Assembly (NCBI RefSeq): GCF_003363155.1
Contig: NZ_QRBE01000003.1
Span: 310,001-374,000, forward strand
From: Dyella monticola
Lineage (GTDB): Bacteria; Pseudomonadota; Gammaproteobacteria; Xanthomonadales; Rhodanobacteraceae
DNA: 64,000 nucleotides
Reading direction: 5' to 3'
The notes under the pieces were generated by a model. That model was not told where the DNA came from, searched no databases, and saw nothing but the letters and a program-made list of their open reading frames with translations. The position numbers and the translations under genes are program-made. Of this stretch, positions 35,460 to 44,752 are shown in pieces (positions within the stretch are counted from its first letter, which is position 1; each line of letters opens with the position of its first letter).

Positions 35460-36668
35460 ATGGAAATTCGTCCGATTGTGGCCAGCCTGAAAAAGCATCG
35501 CATTCCGGCCGTGCTGATCGTGCTGGAAATTGCGCTTGCCTGCGCGGTGTTGTGCAACGCGGTTTTCATGGTTCACCAATGCATTGCCAGTGTGAATTCA
35601 TCGAACGCCATCGACGAGGCGGGCATGTCGGTTATCACCGTCGGCGGCATCGATGCATCGCAGGCACCGGCGGCGATCGTGCGTGATCTGGCCGCATTTC
35701 ACTCCATTGCCGGCGTCAAGGCGGCCGCGGCCGTTGATCGCGTGCCGCTGGATCACGACGTATGGTTAGGAAGTTATAGCGCAACACCGACTGAAGCTGG
35801 GTGGATCAATTCATCGATCTATTTTCTCGGCGACGGTGGCGAGCGTGCAATGGGGTTGCGGCTACTACAAGGTCGCTACTTCACGCCGGAAGAATATGCG
35901 GGTGGAGCAGTAGGCGCCGATGGTAAATCGACTAGCCACGTCGTCATCATCAATGAGAGTGACGCCAAGCGGCTATGGCCTGGGCAGAATGCATTGGGCA
36001 AGCAGCTCTACAGCGATGAGACAGTGTGGACCGTCATCGGCGTCGTCGCAGACGTACTGGCACAGGCGCCGGATTTCTCGGGCGGCACTGGCAAGTATTC
36101 GAGCGTCTTTTTTCCGCTGCGGCCGGATGTGGAACTCGGTCGCTATGTGCTTCGCAGCAGCCCGGCCGATCGCGATCGCGTGCTGGCGCAGGCCATGCGT
36201 GCCCTGGGCACGCTCGAACCGGGTGCGGTGCTGGAAGGGCACGCTTATGTGGACATGCGTTCCGCTTACTTCGCTGATGTACGCGGCATGGCCTGGATGC
36301 TGACGCTGGTCTGCGCGGTGATGTTGGCGGTCACGGCGCTGGGCATCGTGGGCCTCACCAGCTTCTGGGTCGGGCAGCGGCGGCGGCAGATCGGCATTCG
36401 CCGTGCGGTGGGGGCCACGCATGCGCAGATCCTGCGCTACTTCCAGACGGAAAATTTTCTGCTGAGCACGGCAGGTGTGCTGCTGGGTGTGGTGCTCGCC
36501 GTGGCAGCCAACCTGTATCTCGTACGGCATTACGAAGTGGGGCATTTGCCTTGGTCTTACCTGGCAAGCAGCGTGCTTGCCTTATGGGTGCTCGGCCAGG
36601 TGGCCGTGCTTGGTCCAGCGTTGCGCGCCGCGGCGGTACCGCCGGTGGTGGCGACGCGATCGGTGTAA
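35460..36668 (+). CDS. FtsX/MacB-type permease B4 (pair 4)
   Basis: 402 residues, the shortest B type. It begins MEIRPIVASLKKHRIPAVLI with the helix VLEIALACAVLCNAVFM. The core motif is LWPGQNALGK, the variant shared by B4-B6 against LFP in B1-B3. Coupling loop FWVGQRRRQIGIRRAVGATH followed by YFQTENFLLS; end VPPVVATRSV. AGGAAG precedes the ATG, 9 bases after A4. Confidence 0.9.
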   Translation: MEIRPIVASLKKHRIPAVLIVLEIALACAVLCNAVFMVHQCIASVNSSNAIDEAGMSVITVGGIDASQAPAAIVRDLAAFHSIAGVKAAAAVDRVPLDHDVWLGSYSATPTEAGWINSSIYFLGDGGERAMGLRLLQGRYFTPEEYAGGAVGADGKSTSHVVIINESDAKRLWPGQNALGKQLYSDETVWTVIGVVADVLAQAPDFSGGTGKYSSVFFPLRPDVELGRYVLRSSPADRDRVLAQAMRALGTLEPGAVLEGHAYVDMRSAYFADVRGMAWMLTLVCAVMLAVTALGIVGLTSFWVGQRRRQIGIRRAVGATHAQILRYFQTENFLLSTAGVLLGVVLAVAANLYLVRHYEVGHLPWSYLASSVLALWVLGQVAVLGPALRAAAVPPVVATRSV

Positions 36669-36677
36669 GGAGCGCAC

Positions 36678-37982
36678 ATGTTCGGTTATTACCTTGATCT
36701 GGCCGTGCACAGTCTCAAGCGCAACAAAGTGCTGACGGGTTTGATGGTGCTTGCCATCGCCATGGGTATTGGCGCGAGCATGACGACACTTACCGTGTTG
36801 CATGTGCTTTCCGGCGATCCGCTGCCGGGGCGAAGCGGATCGCTGTACACGCCACAAATCGATCCGTTGGACCTGAACAACTATGCGCCCGGCGTTGAAC
36901 CGCCGGACCAGCTTTCATGGATCGACGGCAATTACCTGCTCAAGGCCAAGCGTGCCACGCGACAGGCGCTGATGACCGAAGGCATGGTGCCGCTGCAACC
37001 GGCGCAACCGAGCATCGATCCATTCCATGCGGTAGCGCTTTACACGACCGCCGATTTCTTCCCTATGTTCGGCGTTCCTTTCCAATATGGTAACGGCTGG
37101 GGCAACGCCGATGACGACGCCAAAGCGCGTGTGGTCGTGATCAGCGCCAAGCTCAATGACAAGCTGTTTGGCGGGAAAAACAGCGTAGGCAAAGAGCTGC
37201 GATTGCAAGAGAAAGCATTTCGCATCATCGGCGTGCTAGGCGACTGGCATCCGCAGCCGCACTTCTACCAGCTCTACATGGGTAGCTACGCAGATGACGA
37301 AGATATCTTCGTGCCATTTTTCACGTCACGCGATTTGCACATGGAGCATGACGGCAGTACCGACTGCTGGGGCAATAGCGGTGGCGATCCGAATAATCTG
37401 GAGCATGTCAATTGCACATGGCTGCAGTTCTGGGTTCAACTCGATACGCCCCAAGCCGTTGCAGCGTACAAATCCTTCCTGGTGAATTACTCGCAGGAGC
37501 AGCACGATAACGGCCGCTTTGCGCGTTCTCCCAACGTGCGCCTGCGCAATGTCATGCAATGGCTGGATTATCAGCAAGTGGTGCCCAGCGACACACGCTT
37601 GCAAGCGTGGCTGGCAATAAGTTTTTTGGTTGTGTGCCTGGTCAACACGGTGGGATTGATGCTCGCCAAATTCATGCGTCGGGCTGGCGAGCTGAGTGTG
37701 CGCCGCGCGCTCGGTGCATCGCAGCGTGCACTGTTCGGGCAGCTGCTGATGGAGTCGGGGATTGTCGGATGCGTCGGCGGCGTAGCCGGCTTGCTGCTGG
37801 CCCTGCTTGGTTTGTGGCTTGTGCGCCAGCAACCGGCCGATTACGCAAAGATCGCGCACATGGATGCGTCCATGCTGGTGGTGACGTTCGCGCTTTCGAT
37901 CTGTGCGAGCCTGTTGGCCGGGTTGCTGCCGGCATGGCGTGCCTGCCGGGTGACGCCGGCTTTGCAGCTGAAGGCGAACTGA
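36678..37982 (+). CDS. FtsX/MacB-type permease A5 (pair 5)
   Basis: 434 residues. MGIGASMTTLTVLHVLSGDP links it to A4 and A6; the core has LFGGKNSVGK, and the cysteine pair is present (STDCWG, VNCTW). Coupling loop FMRRAGELSVRRALGASQRA has leucine-serine where the others have isoleucine-glycine. End ALQLKAN. AAGGAG lies 6 bases before the ATG; only 1 base separates its stop from B5. Confidence 0.9.
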   Translation: MFGYYLDLAVHSLKRNKVLTGLMVLAIAMGIGASMTTLTVLHVLSGDPLPGRSGSLYTPQIDPLDLNNYAPGVEPPDQLSWIDGNYLLKAKRATRQALMTEGMVPLQPAQPSIDPFHAVALYTTADFFPMFGVPFQYGNGWGNADDDAKARVVVISAKLNDKLFGGKNSVGKELRLQEKAFRIIGVLGDWHPQPHFYQLYMGSYADDEDIFVPFFTSRDLHMEHDGSTDCWGNSGGDPNNLEHVNCTWLQFWVQLDTPQAVAAYKSFLVNYSQEQHDNGRFARSPNVRLRNVMQWLDYQQVVPSDTRLQAWLAISFLVVCLVNTVGLMLAKFMRRAGELSVRRALGASQRALFGQLLMESGIVGCVGGVAGLLLALLGLWLVRQQPADYAKIAHMDASMLVVTFALSICASLLAGLLPAWRACRVTPALQLKAN

Positions 37983-37983
37983 C

Positions 37984-39213
37984 ATGGACATCAAGCCGAT
38001 TTTTTCTACCTTGCAGCGGCATAAGTTCACTGCGTGCCTGCTGATCATGGAAATCGCGCTCACCTGCGCGATCGTGTGCAACGCCATCTTCCTGATCGGA
38101 CAGCGTTTGCAGCTCATGCAAACACCCACCGGCATCGCCGAGCACGAATTGGTGTATGTGCAAATGGCCGACATCAGCGACCGCCCCGATGTGATGGCGC
38201 GCACTGAGGCTGATCTTGCTGCATTAAGGCAAGTGCCCGGCGCAAAGTCGGTGATGTTGATCAATCAACTTCCGTTCGGTGGCTCTTCGTCGAACATGGA
38301 TATCAAACTCAGCCCCGAGCAAACCAAAACCACCATCAGCGTGGCCCAATATATGGGCGAAAACATGCTGTCCACGCTTGGCGTGCATCTTGTGGCTGGT
38401 CGCGATTTTCGTCCGGACGAGTTTGTCGACATCGATAAGGTGTATGCGGCGTTGCGCGCCGGAGACTTGACTGCGATACCCAAGCCTGTGCTGATTACGC
38501 AAGCCATGGCCGAGCGCTTGTGGCCCGGACAGAATCCGCTCGGCAAGCAACTGTATGTAGCGCAAGGCATACCGTTGACCGTGATAGGCGTAATGAAGGA
38601 ATTGGTGCGCCCCAACCAGCGTAATAACGGCCTCCATTACAGCCTGTTCAATCCGGTTCGCATGCCCATGTCCTCGGGCACCTATTACGTGCTCCGTTGC
38701 GCATCGCAAGACCGCGAGCAGGTACTCAGATCAGCGGTGGTCAAACTCAGGAAACTGGATCCCAACCGCATCGTGCTGGACAAGGGAACATGGGATGAGA
38801 TGCGTCGCGATTATTTCCGCGACGATCGCGCGATGGCGGGCATTCTCGTGAGCGTCTGTCTGGCGCTGCTGATCGTGACTGCATTGGGTATCGTGGGGCT
38901 GGCCAGTTTCTGGGTGGCGCAGCGCAATCGCAGCATCGGCGTACGCCGTGCGCTCGGCGCCACGCGCGGCAACATCCTGCACTACTTCCAGACCGAAAAC
39001 TTTCTGCTCACCACCATGGGCATCGGGCTCGGCATGGTATTGGCCTATGGCATCAACCTGTTCTTGATCGTGCACTACGAAGTGCCACGGTTGCCGTTGA
39101 TGTATTTCCCGATTGGCGCGCTGCTGTTGTGGATGATCGGGCAGGCGGCGGTATTGGGGCCTGCGCTGCGCGCGGCCGGGGTGCCACCGGTGGTCGCGAC
39201 GCGTTCGGTATAA
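37984..39213 (+). CDS. FtsX/MacB-type permease B5 (pair 5)
   Basis: 409 residues. Start MDIKPIFSTLQRHKFTACL, helix MEIALTCAIVCNAIFLI, core LWPGQNPLGK, coupling loop FWVAQRNRSIGVRRALGATR, then YFQTENFLLT; end VPPVVATRSV. The one-base gap after A5 implies strongly coupled translation of this pair, which fits a heterodimer. Confidence 0.9.
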   Translation: MDIKPIFSTLQRHKFTACLLIMEIALTCAIVCNAIFLIGQRLQLMQTPTGIAEHELVYVQMADISDRPDVMARTEADLAALRQVPGAKSVMLINQLPFGGSSSNMDIKLSPEQTKTTISVAQYMGENMLSTLGVHLVAGRDFRPDEFVDIDKVYAALRAGDLTAIPKPVLITQAMAERLWPGQNPLGKQLYVAQGIPLTVIGVMKELVRPNQRNNGLHYSLFNPVRMPMSSGTYYVLRCASQDREQVLRSAVVKLRKLDPNRIVLDKGTWDEMRRDYFRDDRAMAGILVSVCLALLIVTALGIVGLASFWVAQRNRSIGVRRALGATRGNILHYFQTENFLLTTMGIGLGMVLAYGINLFLIVHYEVPRLPLMYFPIGALLLWMIGQAAVLGPALRAAGVPPVVATRSV

Positions 39214-39223
39214 GGAGAGGAGC

Positions 39224-40549
39224 GTGTTCGGTTATTACATCGATCTTGCATTGCGCAGCCTCAAGCACAACAGAGTGCTGACCGGCTTGATGGTGCTTGC
39301 CATTGCAGTGGGCATTGGCGCGAGCATGACAACGCTCACGGTCATGCATTTGCTTTCGGGCGATCCGCTGCCGGGCAAAAGCGCCACGCTGTTCTATCCG
39401 CAACTCGATCCGGATACGTCGGTCGCCAGTTCGCACAGTCAGCCCACGGACGTGATGGACTATCGCTCGGCCATGGACCTGTGGAGCGCACACCGGGCCG
39501 ATCGCCAGACGATTGTGGTGGATAGCGATCTCAAGGTGACGGCTCCGGATGCGAACGTGCCGCCGCTGATGATGACGATGCTTTCCACCACGGCTGATTT
39601 CTTTCCGATGTTCGACGTGCCGTTTCAGTATGGTTCTGGCTGGAGCGATGATGACGATGCAAGGCGCTCGCGCGTAGCGATCATTTCCGCATCGCTCAAC
39701 GATAAGTTGTTTGGTGGCGCCAACAGCGTGGGGCGAACGTTGCGCCTGCGCGATACGGACGTCCGCATTATCGGCGTGCTCAAACCGTGGCGTCCCTCGC
39801 CGCTGTTCTACACGGTCCGTGGGGGGCGCTTTGCGCACGGAGATACGGCAACGTTCTATGGAAAAATCGAGGACGTTTTCGTACCGCTATCCAGCGGCCT
39901 GGAAATCAATGATGGTAATTTTTATCAGTTCAACTGCTGGGGCATGCCCAAGCGCACCGGACATTTGATCGATGCGCCGTGCGAGTGGGTGGCCGTATGG
40001 GTGCAACTGAACAATGCCGCGAAGCAGGCCGATTATCGGCGCTTCCTTCACGATTATGCCGAGCAGCAGCAGTCCCTGGGCCGCTTTACACACGCGGAGA
40101 ACACACGTTTGCCAAGCCTGATGGAATGGCTCGACTACAACGGCGTTGTGCCAAGCGATGTGCATCTGCAAACAGGGTTGTCTTTCGCTTTTCTGGTGAT
40201 CTGTCTGTTGAATACCGTGGGATTGTTGCTCGCCAAGTTCCTGCGCCGTGGTGGCGAGATCGGCGTACGCCGCGCACTCGGCGCCTCGCGTGGCGCGATC
40301 TTCGCGCAGTTCCTGGTGGAGGCCGGTGTGGTGGGCTTGCTCGGTGGCGTTGCCGGCTGGTTGTTGACGTTGGTGGGGCTGTGGCTTGTGCGCCAGCAGC
40401 CCACGCCCTATGCCGACATGGTGCATCTGGACGCTTTCATGTTTGTAATCACATTTGCGTTGGCCATTGTAGTCAGCCTGTTGGCTGGTGCGCTGCCCGC
40501 GCTGCGCGCCAGTCGCATGGCGCCGGCGTTTCAGCTGAAGGCACAGTAG
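39224..40549 (+). CDS. FtsX/MacB-type permease A6 (pair 6)
   Basis: 441 residues with a GTG start; AGGAGAGGAG lies just upstream and no ATG fits. The first helix VGIGASMTTLTVMHLLSGDP groups it with A5. Core LFGGANSVGR, cysteine pair FNCWG and APCEW, coupling loop FLRRGGEIGVRRALGASRGA, end AFQLKAQ. The periplasmic domain has an insertion (around FAHGDTATFYGKIED) relative to A5. Confidence 0.9.
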   Translation: MFGYYIDLALRSLKHNRVLTGLMVLAIAVGIGASMTTLTVMHLLSGDPLPGKSATLFYPQLDPDTSVASSHSQPTDVMDYRSAMDLWSAHRADRQTIVVDSDLKVTAPDANVPPLMMTMLSTTADFFPMFDVPFQYGSGWSDDDDARRSRVAIISASLNDKLFGGANSVGRTLRLRDTDVRIIGVLKPWRPSPLFYTVRGGRFAHGDTATFYGKIEDVFVPLSSGLEINDGNFYQFNCWGMPKRTGHLIDAPCEWVAVWVQLNNAAKQADYRRFLHDYAEQQQSLGRFTHAENTRLPSLMEWLDYNGVVPSDVHLQTGLSFAFLVICLLNTVGLLLAKFLRRGGEIGVRRALGASRGAIFAQFLVEAGVVGLLGGVAGWLLTLVGLWLVRQQPTPYADMVHLDAFMFVITFALAIVVSLLAGALPALRASRMAPAFQLKAQ

Positions 40550-40561
40550 GAGGAGCACGGG

Positions 40562-41779
40562 ATGGAGATTCGCCCCATTCTTAGCGCATTGCGTCGCCAT
40601 CGGCTTGCGACGTTGCTGATTGCGCTGGAAATCGCGCTGGCTTGCGCGGTGTTATGCAATGCCTGTTTTCTGATCATCGCTCGCGAGCAACGCACGAAAC
40701 TCAACAGTGGCGTGGACGAACGGTCGCTGGCCTTCGTCAAAGTGACAGGTTTCGACGATGCGGCGGCGCGGGACCTGAACGCTCGCATGCTCAGTGGCTT
40801 GGGGTCGATTGCCGGCGTGCAATCGGCCAGCGCCATCAACACCGTACCGTTTGGACAGAATGCCGGGACGGTTGGCATGTCGCTCGACCCTGCCATGAAA
40901 CACATCAACGCCGTGGTCGACATCTATCTCGGTGGACCCGGCAGCTTCAGGGCGTTGGGAGTAAAGCTGGTGGCAGGCCGATTGCCACAGGCAGACGACT
41001 ACGCGCCGATCGAGAATTACTTTCCCAAGGATGCGCAGATATGGGTGACGCGTTCGCTGGCCGATCACCTTTGGCCCGGCGAAAATCCGCTGGGCAAGGA
41101 TTTTTACTGTTTCGGGCCTTTTCGCTATCGCGTGGCAGGTGTGCTTGATCACCTGGCTATTGCCATGCCTGGCAGTCGCGGGCCGTACAGTGTGGATTGG
41201 TCGGTATTCATTCCGGTGCAACCCGGGCCTTTCCTTACCGGCAGCTATCTTGTGCGTGCAGCGCCCGGCGACATACAGCGCGTCATGCGCGATGCGCGCG
41301 CCGTCGTCGCCAAGGTCGCGCCCGATGTGGTGTTCGACTCGGATGAATCCGGTACCCTCAGCGACCTCCGCCACACTTATTTTCAGAACGACCGTGCCAT
41401 GGCGCGGGTGCTGATCGGGGTGATCGTGGCTTTATTGCTCGTCACTGCACTGGGCATCGTGGGCCTCGCCAGTTTCTGGGTGCAGCAGCGGCGCAAACAG
41501 ATTGGCATTCGCCGCGCGATCGGCGCCACGCGTGGCGACATCCTGCGTTATTTCCAGACGGAGAATTTCCTGATCGTGTCGATGGGTATCGTGCTGGGCG
41601 TGATACTCGCCTACGCGCTGAACCTGGTGCTGATGAAGGCCTATGAGGTGACGCATCTGCCACTGGGCTATCTGCTGGCGAGCGCGATCGTACTGTGGTT
41701 GCTGGGGCAGCTTGCTGTACTTGGGCCAGCCCTGCGTGCGGCCGCCGTGCCGCCGGTCGTGGCGACACGATCCGTATGA
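40562..41779 (+). CDS. FtsX/MacB-type permease B6 (pair 6)
   Basis: 405 residues, last of the twelve. Start MEIRPILSALRRHRLATLLI, helix ALEIALACAVLCNACFLI, core LWPGENPLGK, coupling loop FWVQQRRKQIGIRRAIGATR, then YFQTENFLIV; end VPPVVATRSV. AGGAGGAGC precedes the ATG. The hydrolase gene follows after 41 bases, so it is probably on the same transcript. Confidence 0.9.
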   Translation: MEIRPILSALRRHRLATLLIALEIALACAVLCNACFLIIAREQRTKLNSGVDERSLAFVKVTGFDDAAARDLNARMLSGLGSIAGVQSASAINTVPFGQNAGTVGMSLDPAMKHINAVVDIYLGGPGSFRALGVKLVAGRLPQADDYAPIENYFPKDAQIWVTRSLADHLWPGENPLGKDFYCFGPFRYRVAGVLDHLAIAMPGSRGPYSVDWSVFIPVQPGPFLTGSYLVRAAPGDIQRVMRDARAVVAKVAPDVVFDSDESGTLSDLRHTYFQNDRAMARVLIGVIVALLLVTALGIVGLASFWVQQRRKQIGIRRAIGATRGDILRYFQTENFLIVSMGIVLGVILAYALNLVLMKAYEVTHLPLGYLLASAIVLWLLGQLAVLGPALRAAAVPPVVATRSV

Positions 41780-41820
41780 ACAGCGAACGACATCGCTGAA
41801 AAAATGACATGAGGACACGC

Positions 41821-42984
41821 ATGAACTCGCATCAACGATTGAAATGGTTATTGCCACTGGTGGTGGGAATGCCGATGGTTATCCACGCGTCGGCATCCAG
41901 GCACGATGCCGCGCAAGACACGCCCAAAACCATGACGCGCGCCGAGGTGACCGGCATCATCGCCGACAGCCGCCGCATCGTTTCGCCCAACGGCGTCGAG
42001 GCCATGGTGAAGGTGCACATCAACGGCATCGATCAATGGTTGTCCATTCGCGGCAAGGATCGCCGCAATCCGATTCTGCTGGTGCTGCACGGTGGGCCTG
42101 CGTCGCCAAGCATGCCCGACGATTACACCTATCAAACGCCGTGGGAGGATTACTTCACCGTGGTGCAGTGGGATCAGCGCGGTACCGGCAAGACCTACGC
42201 GGCCAATACCGAGCAGCAGATGGCGCCGGGCATGACCATCGAAGGCATGACGGACGATGCCGCACAGGTCGTGCAATACCTGCGCCAGCATTACGGCAAG
42301 CAGAAGATTTTCCTGCTGGGCCACTCGTGGGGTACGGTGTTGGGCACGCGCCTGGCGCAGGCCCATCCCGACTGGTTCTACGCCTATATCGGCGTGGGGC
42401 AGGTGGTGAACGTGCGTCGCAATGAGGAAGTGGGCTACAACTTCGCATTGCAGCAGGCGAAGGCGGCCGGCAACACGACGGCGATCAAGGAACTTCAGGC
42501 CATCGCGCCTTACCCGGGCACGGGGCAGCTGACGCTCCAACGCCTGGGTGTGCGCAGCAAGTGGGAGATGTATTACGGCGGCCTGACGTACGGCCGGCAG
42601 AATTACGATTACGTGTCCAACGCCGAGGAGCTATCGCCGGACTACAGCTCACCCGAGCTGGACGCGATCGGCAAAGGCAGCGCCTTCACCATCAACCATT
42701 TGAAGGCGCCACTGCTTTCGGTGGATTTTGACGACGCTACCCACTTTCGGTGCCCGGTCATTCTGTTTGTGGGCGCGCATGATGAGACCACCTCCCACGA
42801 GCTGGCCGAACATTGGTTCGACACGCTCCAGGCACCCTCCAAGCACATGGTGATCTTCGCCGATTCCGCCCACATGGTGATGCAGGAGCAGCCGGGCCGC
42901 TTTCTGGTCCATCTGGTTACCGACGCCCTGCCGCTGGCGCAGGCGGCGCACGACGCCGCGCCTGCGGAGGTGACGAAAGGTTAG
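41821..42984 (+). CDS. Exported alpha/beta hydrolase (proline iminopeptidase-like)
   Basis: 387 residues with an N-terminal signal peptide (LPLVVGMPMVIHASA). Alpha/beta-hydrolase fold: oxyanion motif HGGP (90-93), WDQRGTGKT, nucleophile S169 in GHSWG, acid in VGAHDE and histidine in ADSAHMVM. HGGP with DQRGxG is typical of prolyl aminopeptidases (peptidase family S33). GAGGA lies 6 bases before ATG 41821. As the tail gene of the transporter operon it may process or destroy the exported compound in the periplasm; that is inference. Confidence 0.88.
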   Translation: MNSHQRLKWLLPLVVGMPMVIHASASRHDAAQDTPKTMTRAEVTGIIADSRRIVSPNGVEAMVKVHINGIDQWLSIRGKDRRNPILLVLHGGPASPSMPDDYTYQTPWEDYFTVVQWDQRGTGKTYAANTEQQMAPGMTIEGMTDDAAQVVQYLRQHYGKQKIFLLGHSWGTVLGTRLAQAHPDWFYAYIGVGQVVNVRRNEEVGYNFALQQAKAAGNTTAIKELQAIAPYPGTGQLTLQRLGVRSKWEMYYGGLTYGRQNYDYVSNAEELSPDYSSPELDAIGKGSAFTINHLKAPLLSVDFDDATHFRCPVILFVGAHDETTSHELAEHWFDTLQAPSKHMVIFADSAHMVMQEQPGRFLVHLVTDALPLAQAAHDAAPAEVTKG

Positions 42985-42998
42985 GCCGGCTCGCCGCT

Positions 42999-43029
42999 CA
43001 GGGGCCTGGACCGCCAGTAAAGGCCCCTG
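42999..43029 (+). terminator. Hairpin after the transporter operon
   Basis: caggggcct and aggcccctg form a perfect 9-bp stem around a 13-base loop, 15 bases after the hydrolase stop. There is no T-run, so it may only weaken read-through into the regulator gene. Confidence 0.45.
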
Positions 43030-43126
43030 AATCCGGCGATGTGAACGAATTTGATATACGTAGGACGACGGGCATGGCAACCTTTTCGGCGGGAGCGGCA
43101 TCCATGCCTGCATGTGTAGACGACGA

Positions 43127-44470
43127 ATGCGTACCGTACTGATCATTGACGACAACCCTTCCGTGGGCGAGGCGCTCTCGTTGCTGCTGTCGCTGCATGA
43201 CGTGCGCCCCCTGGTTGCGCTCACGCCCGACGAAGGCCTGGCCATGCTGGCGCGCGAATCGGTGGATGTGGTGATCCAGGACATGAACTTCACCGCCGAT
43301 ACCACCTCCGGCGAGGAGGGCGTGGACCTGTTCCGGGCGATCCGGCAAAGCCACGCGGATCTCCCAGTCATCCTGCTGACCGCCTGGACGCACCTGGAAA
43401 CGGCGGTGGAACTGGTGAAAGCCGGCGCTGCCGATTACCTCGCCAAGCCGTGGGACGACACCAAACTGCTGGCCACGGTGGAAAACCTGCTGGAGCTGTC
43501 CGAGTCCACGCGCGAGGTCAACCGCACGCGTCAGGAGCGCCGCAAGCGCCGCGACGCGCTACAGCGCAAATACGATCTGGACGGCCTGGTGTTCGCCTCC
43601 GAAGCCATGGCGCGCACGATCGATCTGGCCTGCCAGGTGGCGCGCTCGGACGTGCCGGTGCTGATCACCGGCCCCAACGGTTCGGGCAAGGAACGCATCG
43701 CGGCCATCGTGCATGCCAATTCTGCGGTGAAAAACGGGCCTTTCGTGGCCGTGAACTGTGGTGCGCTGCCGGGCGAACTGATCGAAGCGGAGTTGTTCGG
43801 CGCCGAGGCCGGTGCCTACACCGGTGCCAACAAAGCGCGCGAAGGTCGCTTCGAACTGGCCGATGGCGGCACGCTGTTCCTGGATGAAATCGGCAACCTG
43901 CCGCTGCCGGGGCAGATGAAGCTGCTGCGCGTGCTGGAAACCGGGCAATTCGAACGGCTTGGTTCCGGGCGCACGCGCAAGGTGAAGGTGCGCGTGCTCA
44001 GCGCGACCAATGCCGACCTCAAGGCGATGATTCGTGCCGGCACCTTTCGCGAAGATCTCTACTACCGCCTCAACGTGATCGATGTGAACCTGCCGCCGCT
44101 GTCCGAGCGCATCGACGACATCCTGCTGCTGGCGGACCACTTCCTGGCCGGCCGTGCGCAGCTGAGCGAGGCAGCACGCGAGGCGCTTTTGACCTATCCA
44201 TGGCCGGGCAACGTGCGCGAACTGAAGAACGCGATCGAGCGCGCGGCGTTGCTGGCCGGCGGTGGTCCGATCAGCCCCGAGCAGCTCAATCTGCCGCAGC
44301 ACGCCGGGGCGGCCGCGATGCGTAATCTCGACGAACCCAGCCGTGAAGTGGTGGAGTCGGCCTTGTACAAGGCCGATGGCGTGGTCAGCCGCGCCGCGCA
44401 AACGCTTGGGTTGTCGCGCCAGGCGCTTTATCGCCGCATGGAGCGGTACGGGCTGATGACGCAGACGTGA
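43127..44470 (+). CDS. Sigma-54-dependent response regulator (NtrC family)
   Basis: 447 residues in three parts. Receiver domain: acidic pocket D8-D9, phosphorylation site D52 in VIQDMNF, conserved K107 in LAKPWD. AAA+ domain: Walker A GPNGSGKE (182-189), sigma-54 contact loop GAYTGA (229-234, a known variant of GAFTGA), Walker B FLDEIG. The C-terminal Fis-type helix-turn-helix is [20 protein letters not shown]. It should activate the promoter at 23958 by binding upstream palindromes. ATG 43127 matches the family N-terminus [13 protein letters not shown] 43112 is possible. Ribosome site weak. Its kinase lies 282 bases downstream. Confidence 0.95.
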   Translation: MRTVLIIDDNPSVGEALSLLLSLHDVRPLVALTPDEGLAMLARESVDVVIQDMNFTADTTSGEEGVDLFRAIRQSHADLPVILLTAWTHLETAVELVKAGAADYLAKPWDDTKLLATVENLLELSESTREVNRTRQERRKRRDALQRKYDLDGLVFASEAMARTIDLACQVARSDVPVLITGPNGSGKERIAAIVHANSAVKNGPFVAVNCGALPGELIEAELFGAEAGAYTGANKAREGRFELADGGTLFLDEIGNLPLPGQMKLLRVLETGQFERLGSGRTRKVKVRVLSATNADLKAMIRAGTFREDLYYRLNVIDVNLPPLSERIDDILLLADHFLAGRAQLSEAAREALLTYPWPGNVRELKNAIERAALLAGGGPISPEQLNLPQHAGAAAMRNLDEPSREVVESALYKADGVVSRAAQTLGLSRQALYRRMERYGLMTQT

Positions 44471-44521
44471 TTTTTCGCGCCGTTATGGCTTTAGGTATCT
44501 TTCACCTTGGGTCTCAGCAGC

Positions 44522-44600
44522 ACGTCGTCCCGGCGAAAGCCGGGACCCGGTGACTTTCCGTAGCAAAGCCGTTGGGCTCCGACTTTCGCCGGGGCGACGT
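44522..44600. repeat. Palindromic repeat, family 2, copy 2
   Basis: Arms acgtcgtcccggcgaaagcc and gactttcgccggggcgacgt are inverted and separated by about 35 bases, as in the element at 701-780. It occupies part of the 282-base gap between regulator and kinase; the rest of that gap shows no gene. Confidence 0.65.
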
Positions 44601-44752
44601 TCGATCCTGGAACGGGAATATCTCCATGGGCCTACGTGCGGCACTGTGGCTATTCCGGCAGTGGTGCACATTCACGACAACGTGTAGAACACCGGCATGC
44701 CATGCGGAGACCCTCTGATGCCTCAACGCGCAAACGAAGCCTGGATTGCCTT

